This document shows positions 27,930-37,321 of a stretch of DNA of 64,000 bases, one piece after another. Made by a program: the position numbers and the translations under genes. The notes under the pieces are model-generated. The model saw nothing but the letters and a program-made list of their open reading frames with translations, was not told the origin of the DNA and did not search any database. Position 1 is the first letter of the stretch. Each line of letters begins with the position of its first letter. The stretch lies in the NCBI RefSeq assembly GCF_002933465.1, contig NZ_PSZE01000002.1, positions 310,001 through 374,000 on the forward strand. The letters are read 5' to 3'. This DNA is from Nocardia nova (GTDB lineage Bacteria; Actinomycetota; Actinomycetes; Mycobacteriales; Mycobacteriaceae).

Positions 27930-28994
27930 ATGCGGATTCTGCTGACCGGAGCGGCCGGGTTTATCGGATCTCATGTGTGGCGCGCGCTGACCGATGCGGG
28001 GCACGAGGTGGTGGCGGTAGATGCGATGCTCACCGCGGCGCACGGCGTCGAAGCCCGGTCGCCGGAGGGGCTGCATCGCGTCGACGTGCGCGACGAGGAC
28101 GCGCTCGACCGCTTGCTGCCGGGAATCGATGTGGTGTGCCATCAGGCCGCGGTCGTGGGTGCGGGGGTGACTGCGCAGGATGCGCCCGCCTACGCCAGTC
28201 ACAACGATCTGGGAACGGCGGTACTGCTGGCCGCGATGGATCGGGCCGGTTGCCGCAGGCTGGTGCTGGCATCGTCGATGGTGGTCTACGGCGAAGGGCG
28301 TTATCGCACAGCCGATTCCGTGGCGGTGGCGCCGTTGCCACGTCGCCGCGCAGATCTCGAGCGTGGCGTATTCGACCACACCCACCCTGACACCGGTGCG
28401 CCACTGCAGTGGGCGCCGGTGTCGGAGGATGCGGCGCTGGACCCGCGCAGCCTGTATGCCGCCAGTAAGCTCGCGCAGGAGAACTATGCCGCGGCGTGGG
28501 CCACGGCCACCAGCTCGACGGTGACCGCGCTTCGCTACCACAATGTCTACGGCCCCGAGATGCCCAGGGATACACCGTATTCGGGTGTGGCCGCGATTTT
28601 CCGATCGGCGCTCGAGACGGGGGCGGCGCCGCGCGTATTCGAGGACGGTGCCCAGATGCGTGACTTCGTGCACGTTACCGATATCGCCGACGCCAACCTG
28701 CGGGCCGTGGAACAGCCGTTGGACCGGTTCACGGCGCTGAATATCGCGTCGGGACATCCGATCAGCATCGGCGCGGTGGCCGCGATCCTCGCCCGTGCAA
28801 AGGGCGGTCCCGAGCCGGTCGTGACCGGCGAGTTCCGGCCGGGCGATGTGCGGCATATCGTCGCGGGACCGGATCGGGCACGCGAACTGCTGGGCTTCAC
28901 CGCGGCCATCGATCCCACGCAGGGGCTCACCGACTTCGCCACCGCTCCGTTGCGGGCCGCGGCCGGTACGGGGGCGCCGCAGTGGCGGCACTGA
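27930..28994 (+). CDS. NAD-dependent nucleotide-sugar epimerase/dehydratase
   Basis: A 354-aa extended SDR. It begins MRILLTGAAGFIGSHVW (NAD-binding TGxxGxxG), has the catalytic YAASK in SLYAASKLAQENY, and the substrate-side motifs RYHNVYGPEMP and MRDFVHVTDIADAN. The family includes UDP-glucose 4-epimerase-like enzymes; the sugar is not certain. It is transcribed towards a two-component system on the opposite strand and near a glycosyltransferase locus, which suggests cell-envelope glycan work. Confidence 0.88.
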   Translation: MRILLTGAAGFIGSHVWRALTDAGHEVVAVDAMLTAAHGVEARSPEGLHRVDVRDEDALDRLLPGIDVVCHQAAVVGAGVTAQDAPAYASHNDLGTAVLLAAMDRAGCRRLVLASSMVVYGEGRYRTADSVAVAPLPRRRADLERGVFDHTHPDTGAPLQWAPVSEDAALDPRSLYAASKLAQENYAAAWATATSSTVTALRYHNVYGPEMPRDTPYSGVAAIFRSALETGAAPRVFEDGAQMRDFVHVTDIADANLRAVEQPLDRFTALNIASGHPISIGAVAAILARAKGGPEPVVTGEFRPGDVRHIVAGPDRARELLGFTAAIDPTQGLTDFATAPLRAAAGTGAPQWRH

Positions 28995-29027
28995 CGAGCG
29001 GCGGCACTGACGAGCGGTCGGCGACGA

Positions 29028-30104
29028 TCAGGACGGTGAGATCGACAACCCGCGGTCGCGACCGGGCCGCGGCACCGCGGCAGGGTCGGCGCCGTCGAGC
29101 AGTGGTAGCCGAATGTCGAAGCGGGCGCCTCGTTCCCGGTTGGACGCGCTGATCTCGCCGTGGTGGACAGACACCAGACCGGCGGCGATCGCCAGGCCCA
29201 TACCGCTACCTCCGCCCTCGGCCGCCGGTGGGCGCGCGGCGGTGCCGCGATACCCGGCCTCGAAGATGCGGGGGAGATCCGCCTCGGCGATGCCTGGGCC
29301 ACTGTCATCGATGTGCACCCAGGCGTCGGCGTGCGCGGCCTCGGCCGAGATGTCGATGCGCCCGCCCGGCGGGGTGTGCGCGATCGCATTGGCCACGAGG
29401 TTGGTCAGCGCCCGGGTCAGCGCCTGATCACTGCCGGCCACCGTGATCGACGAGTTCGGTTGCCGGGCAGTCAGTTTCACTCCCGCACGCCCGGCGGCCG
29501 GCTCGTTGGCGGCGACCACCTCGTCGATGAGTTCGCGCAGATCGAGTGGTTCCAGGTGCAGGCGCAGCGCTCCCGCGTTGATCTTCGACATTTCGAACAG
29601 GTCGTCGACCATGCCCGACAATCGCGTGGTCTCGCGCACGACCTGCCTGCCGTAGCGCTCGACATCTCCGGCCTGCGCGACCACGCCGTCGGCGAGCGCC
29701 TCGCCCATCGCCCGGATCCCGGCCAGCGGCGTGCGCAGATCGTGGCTGACCCAGGCCACCAGTTCGCGCCGTGACGCCTCGGCGGCGCGCTCCTGATCGA
29801 GCATCTGTTTCTCCCAGACCAGCTGCCGTGCCTGTGCCCGGCCCAAGACGACCGCCGCGGGCACGGTCACCGCCGTGACCACGACGAGGACCACCGACAT
29901 CGTGGCCAGCGCGTCGCTGAACATCAGGCCGCTGACCGCGATGAAACCGCTGAGGGTGGCCAGCGTCGGAATCAACACCAGAATCACCATCGACACCCCG
30001 AGTGCCCGATTGCGAAAGGCACGCAGCAGCACCGCTCCGAACGCGACGACCGGCACCGACCCGGCCAGCGCCCATCCGATCAGTCCCGCAACATCATTGG
30101 GCAC
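29028..30104 (-). CDS. Sensor histidine kinase
   Basis: A 358-aa membrane kinase. Three hydrophobic N-terminal segments span roughly residues 8-28, 38-62 and 68-90, with almost no extracytoplasmic sensor domain. The HisKA box is [14 protein letters not shown]; HATPase motifs are [10 protein letters not shown] (N box), DSGPGI (G1) and [14 protein letters not shown] (G2). The GTG at 30104 overlaps the response-regulator stop by 11 nt; a longer frame exists but has no other canonical start in that stretch. It probably phosphorylates the regulator encoded just upstream. Confidence 0.92.
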   Translation of the reverse strand: MPNDVAGLIGWALAGSVPVVAFGAVLLRAFRNRALGVSMVILVLIPTLATLSGFIAVSGLMFSDALATMSVVLVVVTAVTVPAAVVLGRAQARQLVWEKQMLDQERAAEASRRELVAWVSHDLRTPLAGIRAMGEALADGVVAQAGDVERYGRQVVRETTRLSGMVDDLFEMSKINAGALRLHLEPLDLRELIDEVVAANEPAAGRAGVKLTARQPNSSITVAGSDQALTRALTNLVANAIAHTPPGGRIDISAEAAHADAWVHIDDSGPGIAEADLPRIFEAGYRGTAARPPAAEGGGSGMGLAIAAGLVSVHHGEISASNRERGARFDIRLPLLDGADPAAVPRPGRDRGLSISPS

Positions 30105-30783
30105 GATCGACTCCAGTCCCGGTACCCCAGGCGTAACCCCGCCCCCACACCGTTTCGATCCGGTGGGTATCGCCGAGTTTGGCACGCAAGCGTTTGACAT
30201 GCACCGTCACCGTCGACTGGTCGCCGAAATCCCAGCCCCACACCTGCGCGAGCAGTTCCGTCCGGCTGAACACGCGCCGCTGATTGGCCAGCAGGAAACA
30301 CAACAGGTCGAATTCGCGTGCCGTCAGCGATACCGGCCGACCGGCGATATCCACCGTCCGCGCCGCCGGCCGCAGACGGATCTCGCCGCTGCGCAACACG
30401 CCGGCTGTCGGCGCCGGTCCGTGGGTGCGGCGCAGCACCGACGCCACCCGCAGCGCCAACTCCCGCGGACTGAACGGCTTCGTCAGGTAATCGTCGGCGC
30501 CCGCTGTCAGCCCAAGCACGCGGTCCTCCTCCTCACCGAGGGCCGTGAGCATGATGATCGGTGTCTCGGGACGCTCGCCCTCGCGCACCGACCGGCACAA
30601 CTCGATGCCGTCGGGCGCGGGCATCATCACATCGAGAACGGCCAGATCGATGTCACCGCCGTCGAGGGCGCGTTCCGCCTGCACCCCGTCGGCGGCCTCG
30701 GTGACCTCCATGCCGTCGCGTTCGAGGTAGCGGCGAACCACCTCACGCACTACGGGGTCGTCATCGGCGATCAGGATGCGCAC
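30094..30783 (-). CDS. OmpR-family response regulator
   Basis: A 229-aa regulator. The receiver domain has the acidic pocket (IADDDP), phospho-acceptor Asp51 in VLDVMMP, and Lys in LTKPFSP. The C-terminal winged helix ends [16 protein letters not shown]...[11 protein letters not shown], the OmpR/PhoB signature. It overlaps the kinase gene, so the two form a two-component pair. The next gene downstream of the promoter side, a membrane protein, stops 6 bp before its start on the same strand, so the pair may belong to that operon. Confidence 0.95.
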   Translation of the reverse strand: MRILIADDDPVVREVVRRYLERDGMEVTEAADGVQAERALDGGDIDLAVLDVMMPAPDGIELCRSVREGERPETPIIMLTALGEEEDRVLGLTAGADDYLTKPFSPRELALRVASVLRRTHGPAPTAGVLRSGEIRLRPAARTVDIAGRPVSLTAREFDLLCFLLANQRRVFSRTELLAQVWGWDFGDQSTVTVHVKRLRAKLGDTHRIETVWGRGYAWGTGTGVDRAQ

Positions 30784-30789
30784 CGCGGC

Positions 30790-32196
30790 TCACCAATTCG
30801 TGAGGACGACGTGGGCGAGCACCAGGGTGCCGACGGCCTGAACGGTCAGCCAGGCGCGCGCGGTGTGCGCGGGCAGGAAGGCGGTTGCGCCGATCACCCA
30901 GATGTCGAACGGCAGCCAGATCCGCTCGGTCTCCGCCTTGCTCAGGCCGCTGAGATCGGCGAGCAGAAGACCGGTCGATGCGGCCAGGGCCAGTAGCGCC
31001 GCCGGGTCCGCGCGGACACGCCAGCGCGCGAACGCCGCGGCGGGGGCGGCGCGGATCTGCGCCGGTGCGGGAAGATGCAGCGCACCCGGAAGCCGATGCA
31101 GGGCCGCCGCGGACGCCAATCCGACCGCGCACACCGTCGCCGCCAGATTTCCCCAGATCCAGTAGGACACGGGACGTGTCGTCGCGATGCCCTGGTAGTA
31201 GCGTTGCACCACCAGGTGATATCCCTCCAGCCACCAGAAGCCGGACAGCGTGAAGGCGACGACGACTGCCAGCACGCCCAGCGCCGCGGGCCACACCGCT
31301 CGCACACCGCGCAGTAGCGCCACCGCCGCGGCCGGGACGGCCATCAGGACCAGTCCGTAGTTGAGATAGATGCCGAATCCGAACAGCACGCCGGAGACGA
31401 ACAGGATCAGCGGACGTGGCCGCGCGCCGCCCAGTCCGACCGCGAGCGCGGCCACCGCCCAGGCGACCACACCGGCGAAGAACGCGTCCGCCGAGACCGC
31501 CAGCCAGATCGCCGCGGGCGCGAGCGCGAGATATGGGGCGGCCGCCCGCCCCCTGCTCTCGGCGCCCAATGCCCGCATCGCCACCAGCACGGCCATCGAC
31601 GCGCTGCACCCGACCAGCACGCACAGCGTGGAAGCCCAGACGCCGCCGCCCAACCCGATCCGATCCAGCCACACGAACACCAGCAGTGCGCCCGGTGGAT
31701 GGCCGGACACGTGTGTGGTCCACGAATCGGGCTGGTAATCCAGGATCCGGCCGGCGAATCCGCGCAGCATCGCCGGAATGTCGTGCACTCCGCCGACCTC
31801 GTGCAGATACTCGTGTGTCGTCGTGAGCCGGCCGGCGAATCCGCGCTGCCACCCGTCGATCATGGCGAGGAAGAACGCCCACGCCAGTGCGGTCATCCAA
31901 GTGGCCGGCAGCAGCCGTCGCCAGGTGAGCGTGGCGGCGAGCCGGGGGCCGTAGAGCACCACGGCGACGGCGATCACGATCGCGGGACCCGTACCCCATC
32001 CGATATGCGGAAGCCAGGAGCCGAAGATCGGCGCGGCCGCGGCGTAGAGCGAATCGCGATAGTGCGGTGTGCTGATCCTCGGCACGAGGAAGGCGGCGGC
32101 CACCAGGATCGTCGCTGCCACCGCGCAGCCGATATCGGCGCGCACGCCCGATACTCGCCGTGTCTGCGATGCGGTGCTGCTGCGGGTATCGCTCAC
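30790..32196 (-). CDS. Polytopic membrane protein, possible GT-C glycosyltransferase
   Basis: A 468-aa protein with about ten to twelve hydrophobic segments along its length, a topology like GT-C glycosyltransferases. Near residues 130-190 a hydrophilic loop contains HEVGGVHDIPAML and HVSGHPPGALLVFVWLDR, the latter resembling the loop of polyprenyl-phosphate-dependent transferases. I cannot assign a family with certainty. It is 6 bp upstream of the response regulator and divergent from a GT2 and a DUF2064 gene, which supports a role in glycan or lipid-linked sugar metabolism. Confidence 0.75.
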   Translation of the reverse strand: MSDTRSSTASQTRRVSGVRADIGCAVAATILVAAAFLVPRISTPHYRDSLYAAAAPIFGSWLPHIGWGTGPAIVIAVAVVLYGPRLAATLTWRRLLPATWMTALAWAFFLAMIDGWQRGFAGRLTTTHEYLHEVGGVHDIPAMLRGFAGRILDYQPDSWTTHVSGHPPGALLVFVWLDRIGLGGGVWASTLCVLVGCSASMAVLVAMRALGAESRGRAAAPYLALAPAAIWLAVSADAFFAGVVAWAVAALAVGLGGARPRPLILFVSGVLFGFGIYLNYGLVLMAVPAAAVALLRGVRAVWPAALGVLAVVVAFTLSGFWWLEGYHLVVQRYYQGIATTRPVSYWIWGNLAATVCAVGLASAAALHRLPGALHLPAPAQIRAAPAAAFARWRVRADPAALLALAASTGLLLADLSGLSKAETERIWLPFDIWVIGATAFLPAHTARAWLTVQAVGTLVLAHVVLTNW

Positions 32197-32309
32197 TCGT
32201 TCACCGTAGGGTCCGTCGGTGCGACGCGACGCCGACGCGATCGTGCCGTCATACTTTCGTCACCTGTGTCACCAGCAATTTTTCGTCCGATCGGCCTTAC
32301 GGTCGACAG

Positions 32310-32972
32310 GTGACCCCAGTCGAAGGCAGTCGAGAGCTGACCGTGGTGATTCCCTGCCGGAACGAGGCCGACGCGCTACCGGGCGTCCTGGCGGCGGTCC
32401 CCGCGGAGTATCGGGTCGTCGTCGTGGACAACGGATCGACCGATGACACGGCCGCGGTGGCGCGTGCGGCGGGCGCGACGGTGGTCGTCGAATCCGTCCC
32501 GGGTTACGGCAGTGCGGTCCAGGCCGGGATCGCGGCCGCGACAACCGAATTGGTGGCGGTGCTCGACGGCGACGGGTCGATGGCGCCCGACGAATTACCG
32601 CTGCTGGTGGCCGAATTGGGCCCCGACGTGGCTATGGTGGCCGGGCGCCGCCGCCCGGTCCGGGGCGCCTGGCCGTGGCATGCGCGCCTGGGAAATTGGC
32701 TGCTGGCACTCTGGTTGCGGCGGCATTACGGGCTGCCGGTGCACGATCTGGCCGCGATGCGCGTGATTCGCCGCTGCGAGCTGGTGGCACTGGGCCCGCT
32801 GCATCCGCGGTCGGGATATCCGCTGGCGCTGCTGGCCGGGGCGGCACGCGCCGGCTGGCAGGTGGTCGAACACGATGTCACCTACCGGCCGCGCACCCAT
32901 GGTGTGTCGAAAGTGTCCGGTTCGGTAATCGGGACGGTGCGTGCCGCCCGCGACTTCTGGAGTGTGCGATGA
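32310..32972 (+). CDS. Family 2 glycosyltransferase
   Basis: A 220-aa GT-A fold enzyme of the dolichol-phosphate-mannose-synthase-like type. Motifs: VVIPCRNEADALP, VVVDNGSTDDT, and the metal-binding LDGDGSMAPDE. There is no membrane anchor. The GTG at 32310 is preferred over an upstream ATG because the family begins at ELTVVIPC. The stop overlaps the next ATG (ATGA), so it is coupled to the DUF2064 protein; this pairing is common in actinomycetes. Confidence 0.9.
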   Translation: MTPVEGSRELTVVIPCRNEADALPGVLAAVPAEYRVVVVDNGSTDDTAAVARAAGATVVVESVPGYGSAVQAGIAAATTELVAVLDGDGSMAPDELPLLVAELGPDVAMVAGRRRPVRGAWPWHARLGNWLLALWLRRHYGLPVHDLAAMRVIRRCELVALGPLHPRSGYPLALLAGAARAGWQVVEHDVTYRPRTHGVSKVSGSVIGTVRAARDFWSVR

Positions 32973-33643
32973 CTGTGCTGCCATTGACGCTGCTGGTGGT
33001 GGCGAAGGCGCCGGTCGCCGGATTCGCCAAGACCCGGCTGACCCCGCCGTTGGCTCCGGCCGAGGCCGCGGATCTGGCCGCCGCCGCGCTCCTGGACACC
33101 TTGGCCGCGGTGCGCGACTGCGGCGCGGACCGAGGTGTGGTTGCCTGGACCGGCGACCTGGAGCGAGCCTGCCGTGCACGCGAAATAGGTTCGGCCCTGC
33201 GCGATTTCGATGTGATCCGGCAGCGTGGTGACGGTTTCGGTGTGCGCCTGGCGAATGCGCACGCTGATGCGGCTCGACTCGGATTGCCTGTTCTGCAGAT
33301 CGGGATGGACACCCCGCAGGCCGGGCCGGCGCTGCTGGCCGAATGCGGGGCTCGGCTGCTGGCAGGCCCGGATGCGGTGCTGGGGCCGGCGGCCGACGGT
33401 GGCTGGTGGGCGCTGGGGCTCTGTGACGTGCGCCCGGCGCGAGTTCTCGCGGAGGTGCCGATGTCCACCGATCGAACCGGTGCGCTGACCCGAGAGGCAT
33501 TGCTGCGCAACGGTTGCCGCGTCGAGATGCTGCGTGAACTCAACGATGTCGACCTGTATTCCGATATCGCCGAGGTCGCAGCGGGCTGTCAGGGGCTGTT
33601 CGCGGCGGCGGCCGGATCGCTGACAGCGGCTCCGCGCACATGA
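32969..33643 (+). CDS. DUF2064 (TIGR04282-type) nucleotidyl/glycosyl transferase-like protein
   Basis: A 224-aa protein with the family start LLVVAKAPVAGFAKTRLTPPL, which resembles the nucleotide-binding loop of nucleotidyltransferases, and later QIGMDTPQ and GPAADGGWWALGL. Members are related to CofC/MobA-like enzymes; their reaction is not established to my knowledge. The 4-nt overlap with the GT2 gene suggests the two products act together. Confidence 0.88.
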   Translation: MTVLPLTLLVVAKAPVAGFAKTRLTPPLAPAEAADLAAAALLDTLAAVRDCGADRGVVAWTGDLERACRAREIGSALRDFDVIRQRGDGFGVRLANAHADAARLGLPVLQIGMDTPQAGPALLAECGARLLAGPDAVLGPAADGGWWALGLCDVRPARVLAEVPMSTDRTGALTREALLRNGCRVEMLRELNDVDLYSDIAEVAAGCQGLFAAAAGSLTAAPRT

Positions 33644-33662
33644 GTATCGAGCGCGGCCTGCC

Positions 33663-34874
33663 TCACCCGCCGTATCTGGCATAAACCTGTTCGCACGCGG
33701 TGATGATTCGTTCGACCTGCTCGGCGGTGAGTGCGGCGTGCAGCGACAGCCGGATCAGGGACCTGCCCGGAGGGGTGGCGGGCGGACAGAACGGCGCGCC
33801 GAGGACACCGTGTGCTTCCAGGATCGACCGCACCGCGCGACCGTCGGCTTCGGTTCCGGCGGGAACAGCGACGATGTGGCTGTCGACTCCCGCCATGTCG
33901 AATCCTATGCGGGCGAGCGCGTTTCGGACGGTGTGGGCGATCTCGCGGAGCCGGGCGCGGCGTCCGTCCTCGGCCCGGATCAGCTCCAGAGTGGCGGACA
34001 ACCCGGCGATGTCGTGGGATCGCAGGCCCGAGGAGAAGATCGCGGGGTAGGACACCGACTCGAAATAGGGTGCGAACTCGGGGTCGAGTGCGGTCACCAG
34101 CCCGGCCCGGCCGATGAACGCCTTGGCCAGGCTCGCGGTGCGAAACGGCACGCGTCGGGTGAGTCCGAGCGCGACCACGGCACCCGCACCGTGCGGGCCG
34201 ACGACGCCCAGGGAGTGCGATTCGTCGACGACGAGAATGGAGCCGGACTCGTCGGCGACGTCGCACAGTGCGGTCAGCGGGCTGGGTGTGCCGGTGGTGT
34301 TGTCGATTGCGTCGACGGCGATGATGCCTGGGCCGTAGGCGCGAATCTGCGCTGCCAGCCGGGCGGGGTCGTTGTGCCCGAAGATGTGCAGCGGCGCGGC
34401 CGCGGCGAGGGCCGCCTGCCGCCAGGACATGTGCGTGTTCTCCCCGACATGTATCGGAACGCCCGGCGCCGCGATGGCTTGTAACAACCCGATATTGGCC
34501 GCCCAGCCGGATTGGCACAGCACCGCCGAAGCGCTGTGGGTGTAGCCGGCCAGGCGGCGCGCCAGAGGACCGGTCTCGGGCTCGCTCGGGGTGAGCAGCG
34601 CCTCGCTCATGGCGGCTGTGATCCGCCGGTCGCGGGAGAGCGCCAGGTAGTCGCTCGTCGAGAGCCCGATGTCTGTGGCGGCCGTGCCGGGGCCGCGAAG
34701 AAACATCCGGGCCTCTCGCATCTGCGCCGCGTCGCCGCGGCCGATATGTTGCTGCACGCGCTCGGCGACTGTTGCCACCTCGGTCTCCTCGGTAGGTCGC
34801 GCTCGTCGGTGTGATTCGCCTGCCTGGTCGGCGCCCGCCGCCACAGCCTGGTGAGCAGGCGCCCCGAAGATCAT
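33663..34874 (-). CDS. CqsA-like alpha-oxoamine synthase (putative alpha-hydroxyketone autoinducer synthase)
   Basis: A 403-aa PLP enzyme of the alpha-oxoamine synthase family. It matches Vibrio CqsA more than BioF or KBL: the order CQSGWAANIGLLQ, DESHSLGVVGPHGAG, TASLAKAF (PLP Lys), SYPAIFSS, PFCPPAT and IRLSL is the one I recall for CqsA. CqsA joins an aminoacyl substrate to a fatty acyl-CoA to make the CAI-1 precursor. A ribosome site (GGAG, 6 nt before ATG 34874) supports the start. No bio genes and no CqsS-like sensor are nearby; a TetR gene is divergent. Product identity is inference. Confidence 0.82.
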   Translation of the reverse strand: MIFGAPAHQAVAAGADQAGESHRRARPTEETEVATVAERVQQHIGRGDAAQMREARMFLRGPGTAATDIGLSTSDYLALSRDRRITAAMSEALLTPSEPETGPLARRLAGYTHSASAVLCQSGWAANIGLLQAIAAPGVPIHVGENTHMSWRQAALAAAAPLHIFGHNDPARLAAQIRAYGPGIIAVDAIDNTTGTPSPLTALCDVADESGSILVVDESHSLGVVGPHGAGAVVALGLTRRVPFRTASLAKAFIGRAGLVTALDPEFAPYFESVSYPAIFSSGLRSHDIAGLSATLELIRAEDGRRARLREIAHTVRNALARIGFDMAGVDSHIVAVPAGTEADGRAVRSILEAHGVLGAPFCPPATPPGRSLIRLSLHAALTAEQVERIITACEQVYARYGG

Positions 34875-34919
34875 CGCGCACTCCGAGGGGGAGGTGCCCC
34901 GCGATGCGATGACGAAACA

Positions 34920-34929
34920 ATGACGTCAT
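34920..34929. promoter_or_regulatory. Palindrome ATGACGTCAT between cqsA-like gene and TetR
   Basis: A perfect 10-bp palindrome 46 bp upstream of the synthase start and about 118 bp upstream of the TetR start. A related half-site, GATGACG, lies 12 bp away. It is a reasonable candidate operator in the 172-bp divergent promoter region. Confidence 0.4.
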
Positions 34930-35046
34930 GATCTCGTCTCGTCGGGCCCGTTTCGCGTGATGCGGGGTGTCGAGGGCGCGGAGCCCCTCGGGCCGAGCCA
35001 CATCCGCGGATGGAACTCGGCCCGACGACAGAGCGGCCTCCACTCG

Positions 35047-35643
35047 ATGCATCGCATCGTCGAGAGCATGGTTCGGTCTGCAGGCGCCTCAGCCCGCACT
35101 CGGCCTACAGACGCAACCCGTAACCGTGACCAGCTGCTCGCGGTGGCGACCCGCATGTTCGCCTCGGGTGAGTCCGAGGCGTCGCTGCGTGCGATCGCGC
35201 GCGAGGCCGGCGTCGGCATCGGCACGCTCTATCGGCACTTCCCGACCCGCGAGTCGCTGGTCGACGCGGTCTACCGGGACCAGGTCGTGCGGCTGACGGC
35301 CGAAGCCCGCGAACTGCTCGGCCGACTGGCCCCGGCCGCGGCGATGCGGCAGTGGATGGACTTGTTCGGGGACTGGATCGCGACCAAGAACGGGATGCTC
35401 GACACGCTGGTGTCGATAATCGAGACAGGTGAGATCGCCCATGCGCAGACCCGAACCGAGCTACCGGCGGCCATCACCATGATCCTCGACGTCGGGCACG
35501 CGGCGGGCGACCATCGCTCCGACGCCACCGCCGAAGACATCGCCGCCATGCTCGTCGGAATCTTCACCGTCGCCCCGCGGCCCGCCCAGGAAGCCGTGGC
35601 GAGCCGCCTGCTGGACCTTCTGATGGACGGCCTCCGGCCATGA
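35047..35643 (+). CDS. TetR family transcriptional regulator
   Basis: A 198-aa TetR protein with the HTH ASLRAIAREAGVGIGTLYRHFPTRESLVDAVY, the SbtR-like subgroup pattern, and a C-terminal ligand domain. The start may be ATG 35047 or 35068; an upstream frame to 34957 has no TetR-like sequence. It is divergent from the CqsA-like synthase and is the best candidate for its regulator. Confidence 0.88.
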   Translation: MHRIVESMVRSAGASARTRPTDATRNRDQLLAVATRMFASGESEASLRAIAREAGVGIGTLYRHFPTRESLVDAVYRDQVVRLTAEARELLGRLAPAAAMRQWMDLFGDWIATKNGMLDTLVSIIETGEIAHAQTRTELPAAITMILDVGHAAGDHRSDATAEDIAAMLVGIFTVAPRPAQEAVASRLLDLLMDGLRP

Positions 35644-35847
35644 TGTTCGTATCCGAATGACCGCCGATCGGGTGACGCGGGTGGAGGGGCTCTGGAATCG
35701 GTCGGGATCGCCCCGGCCACAACCCATCTCGGCGTGGACTGGTACCTCGGTCGTCTCCGGAGCCGGTGGAGAACTGTCGGTTGTTGTGGTGGCTCAGTGG
35801 CGCGGCGTCGAGGTTTCCACTGGCGGTCGGCCGGGGCGGGGTCGGCG

Positions 35848-37089
35848 TCAGACTGGACGACGAGACCGCTGTTCGCGCTCGCCGCACAGCCAGTGGGTCA
35901 ATGCTTCATAGACTGCCTCGTGGTTGAGTAGCGTGAAATGATTCGCCCCGGACAGGTGCAGGCCATTGTCGTCGTCGAAACCGATGCGGCGGGCGCGATT
36001 CCGGCCCGAACCGCTCGTAGTCAGCACCAGACCGTCTCCGATGACATGGCCCAGGGGATTGTGCGGGCTGCGGGTTATGGTCGCGGTGACGAAGTAGTGA
36101 TCGGCGCCTTCGAGGAGCGGGATTTCGCGGATCGCGCGGCGCCGCAACGCATCCGCGTTGAGATCGTCCCAGTCCTGATCGACCAGTGAACCATGGCGCA
36201 GATCTCGGATGCCCGCACTGCGGCGGCGCAGCAGTCGTCCGAAGGGGCGGGTCTCCGGGACGCGGACCAGTGCTGCGGCGAGGTAATGGACGACTTGCTC
36301 GAGCGGCGCACCCAGATGAGGTGACCCGAGACAGACCACCTGGCGCACGTGCCCTACCCAGGAACGTCGGTCCTCGGCGGCGTCGAAACACGCGCCACGG
36401 GCGATGAGCCCGCCCATCGAATGGCCGACCAGCGACAACTGTTCGATCTCCACCGGCCAGTGCTCGACGAGGCGCTGTAACAGCTCGTTCAGTTGCTGGG
36501 CGTTCTCGGAAATGTGCAGACCGCTGTTGTATCGCACCTGAAGGGATGTGCAGCCGAGATCGGCCTCGAGTCGTTCGGCGTAGGTCGGTCTGCCGCCGAG
36601 ACGCCAAGCGTGTTCGGTCTCCGCCAAGCCGTGCAGGAAGATCACGACTCTACCGCTCGGGTTCGTGATGTGCTTCGCGAGCCGTTCCGGCGCCACCGGT
36701 TCGCCATCGGACCGAAATGTCATGGGCGAGGTAAGGATCGGCCGCTCCTGTGCGAGAGTGTCGCCGATCAAGGCCTGTAGGGCGGCGAGGAAGCCGGAGC
36801 CGAAAACCGTACGCGACGGGGCGGGTACCTCGGAGAACGCCGCGGCATGCTCGACCAGCATGCCCGCCGACACCGCGGAACCGCGGAGGATCCGGTACGC
36901 GGTGTCGGCGATGGTGTCGTGTACCACCTGCGCCGGCCGTGCGGCCGGGCCGACCCCGAGCCGCACGGCCGCGAAGACATGATCGGAGATGGCGCGATGC
37001 ACCGCGGCAACGCCGGCGACAGCACCGCCTAGTTCATCGCCGGCCAACCGGGCGAGCGCCTCGATCTCCGCCTGCTGCCGATCGCTCAC
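35848..37089 (-). CDS. Alpha/beta hydrolase (lipase/PGAP1-like)
   Basis: A 413-aa cytoplasmic-looking protein. The first 130 residues are Ala-rich helices with no known domain. The hydrolase core starts at VVIFLHGLAETEHAW (oxyanion HG), with the nucleophile elbow SLVGHSMGGL and a C-terminal His in SGANHFTLLNH. The CLGSPHLGAPLE segment is typical of PGAP1/lipase-class enzymes acting on esters of lipids. No signal peptide. The gap to the TetR gene (35644-35847) and the 232 bp upstream of the start (37090-37321) hold no supported gene. Confidence 0.86.
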   Translation of the reverse strand: MSDRQQAEIEALARLAGDELGGAVAGVAAVHRAISDHVFAAVRLGVGPAARPAQVVHDTIADTAYRILRGSAVSAGMLVEHAAAFSEVPAPSRTVFGSGFLAALQALIGDTLAQERPILTSPMTFRSDGEPVAPERLAKHITNPSGRVVIFLHGLAETEHAWRLGGRPTYAERLEADLGCTSLQVRYNSGLHISENAQQLNELLQRLVEHWPVEIEQLSLVGHSMGGLIARGACFDAAEDRRSWVGHVRQVVCLGSPHLGAPLEQVVHYLAAALVRVPETRPFGRLLRRRSAGIRDLRHGSLVDQDWDDLNADALRRRAIREIPLLEGADHYFVTATITRSPHNPLGHVIGDGLVLTTSGSGRNRARRIGFDDDNGLHLSGANHFTLLNHEAVYEALTHWLCGEREQRSRRPV

Positions 37090-37321
37090 CCATTCAGTGT
37101 ACGGCTGTGCACTTAAGTTGTCGGCTGCGATCTCGTAAGGATGCGACCTGCCGGCGTGGCCCCGTTCGACGCAACGAGCAGCACGACGGGCGCCGCGACC
37201 GGCGTGCCGCCGCGCTGTAGCGTCCGGCGGTTGTGCTCCGAATCGTGCTGAGGCGCTCTCAATCCGGTGCCTATCCCTTCAACCCACTTCGAGCCCCCTC
37301 GCTTGCAGGAATGCAGTAGTC

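Noticed and set aside
33663-34874. BioF (8-amino-7-oxononanoate synthase)
   Set aside because: Same fold, but the motif order and wording match CqsA better and there are no biotin genes nearby.
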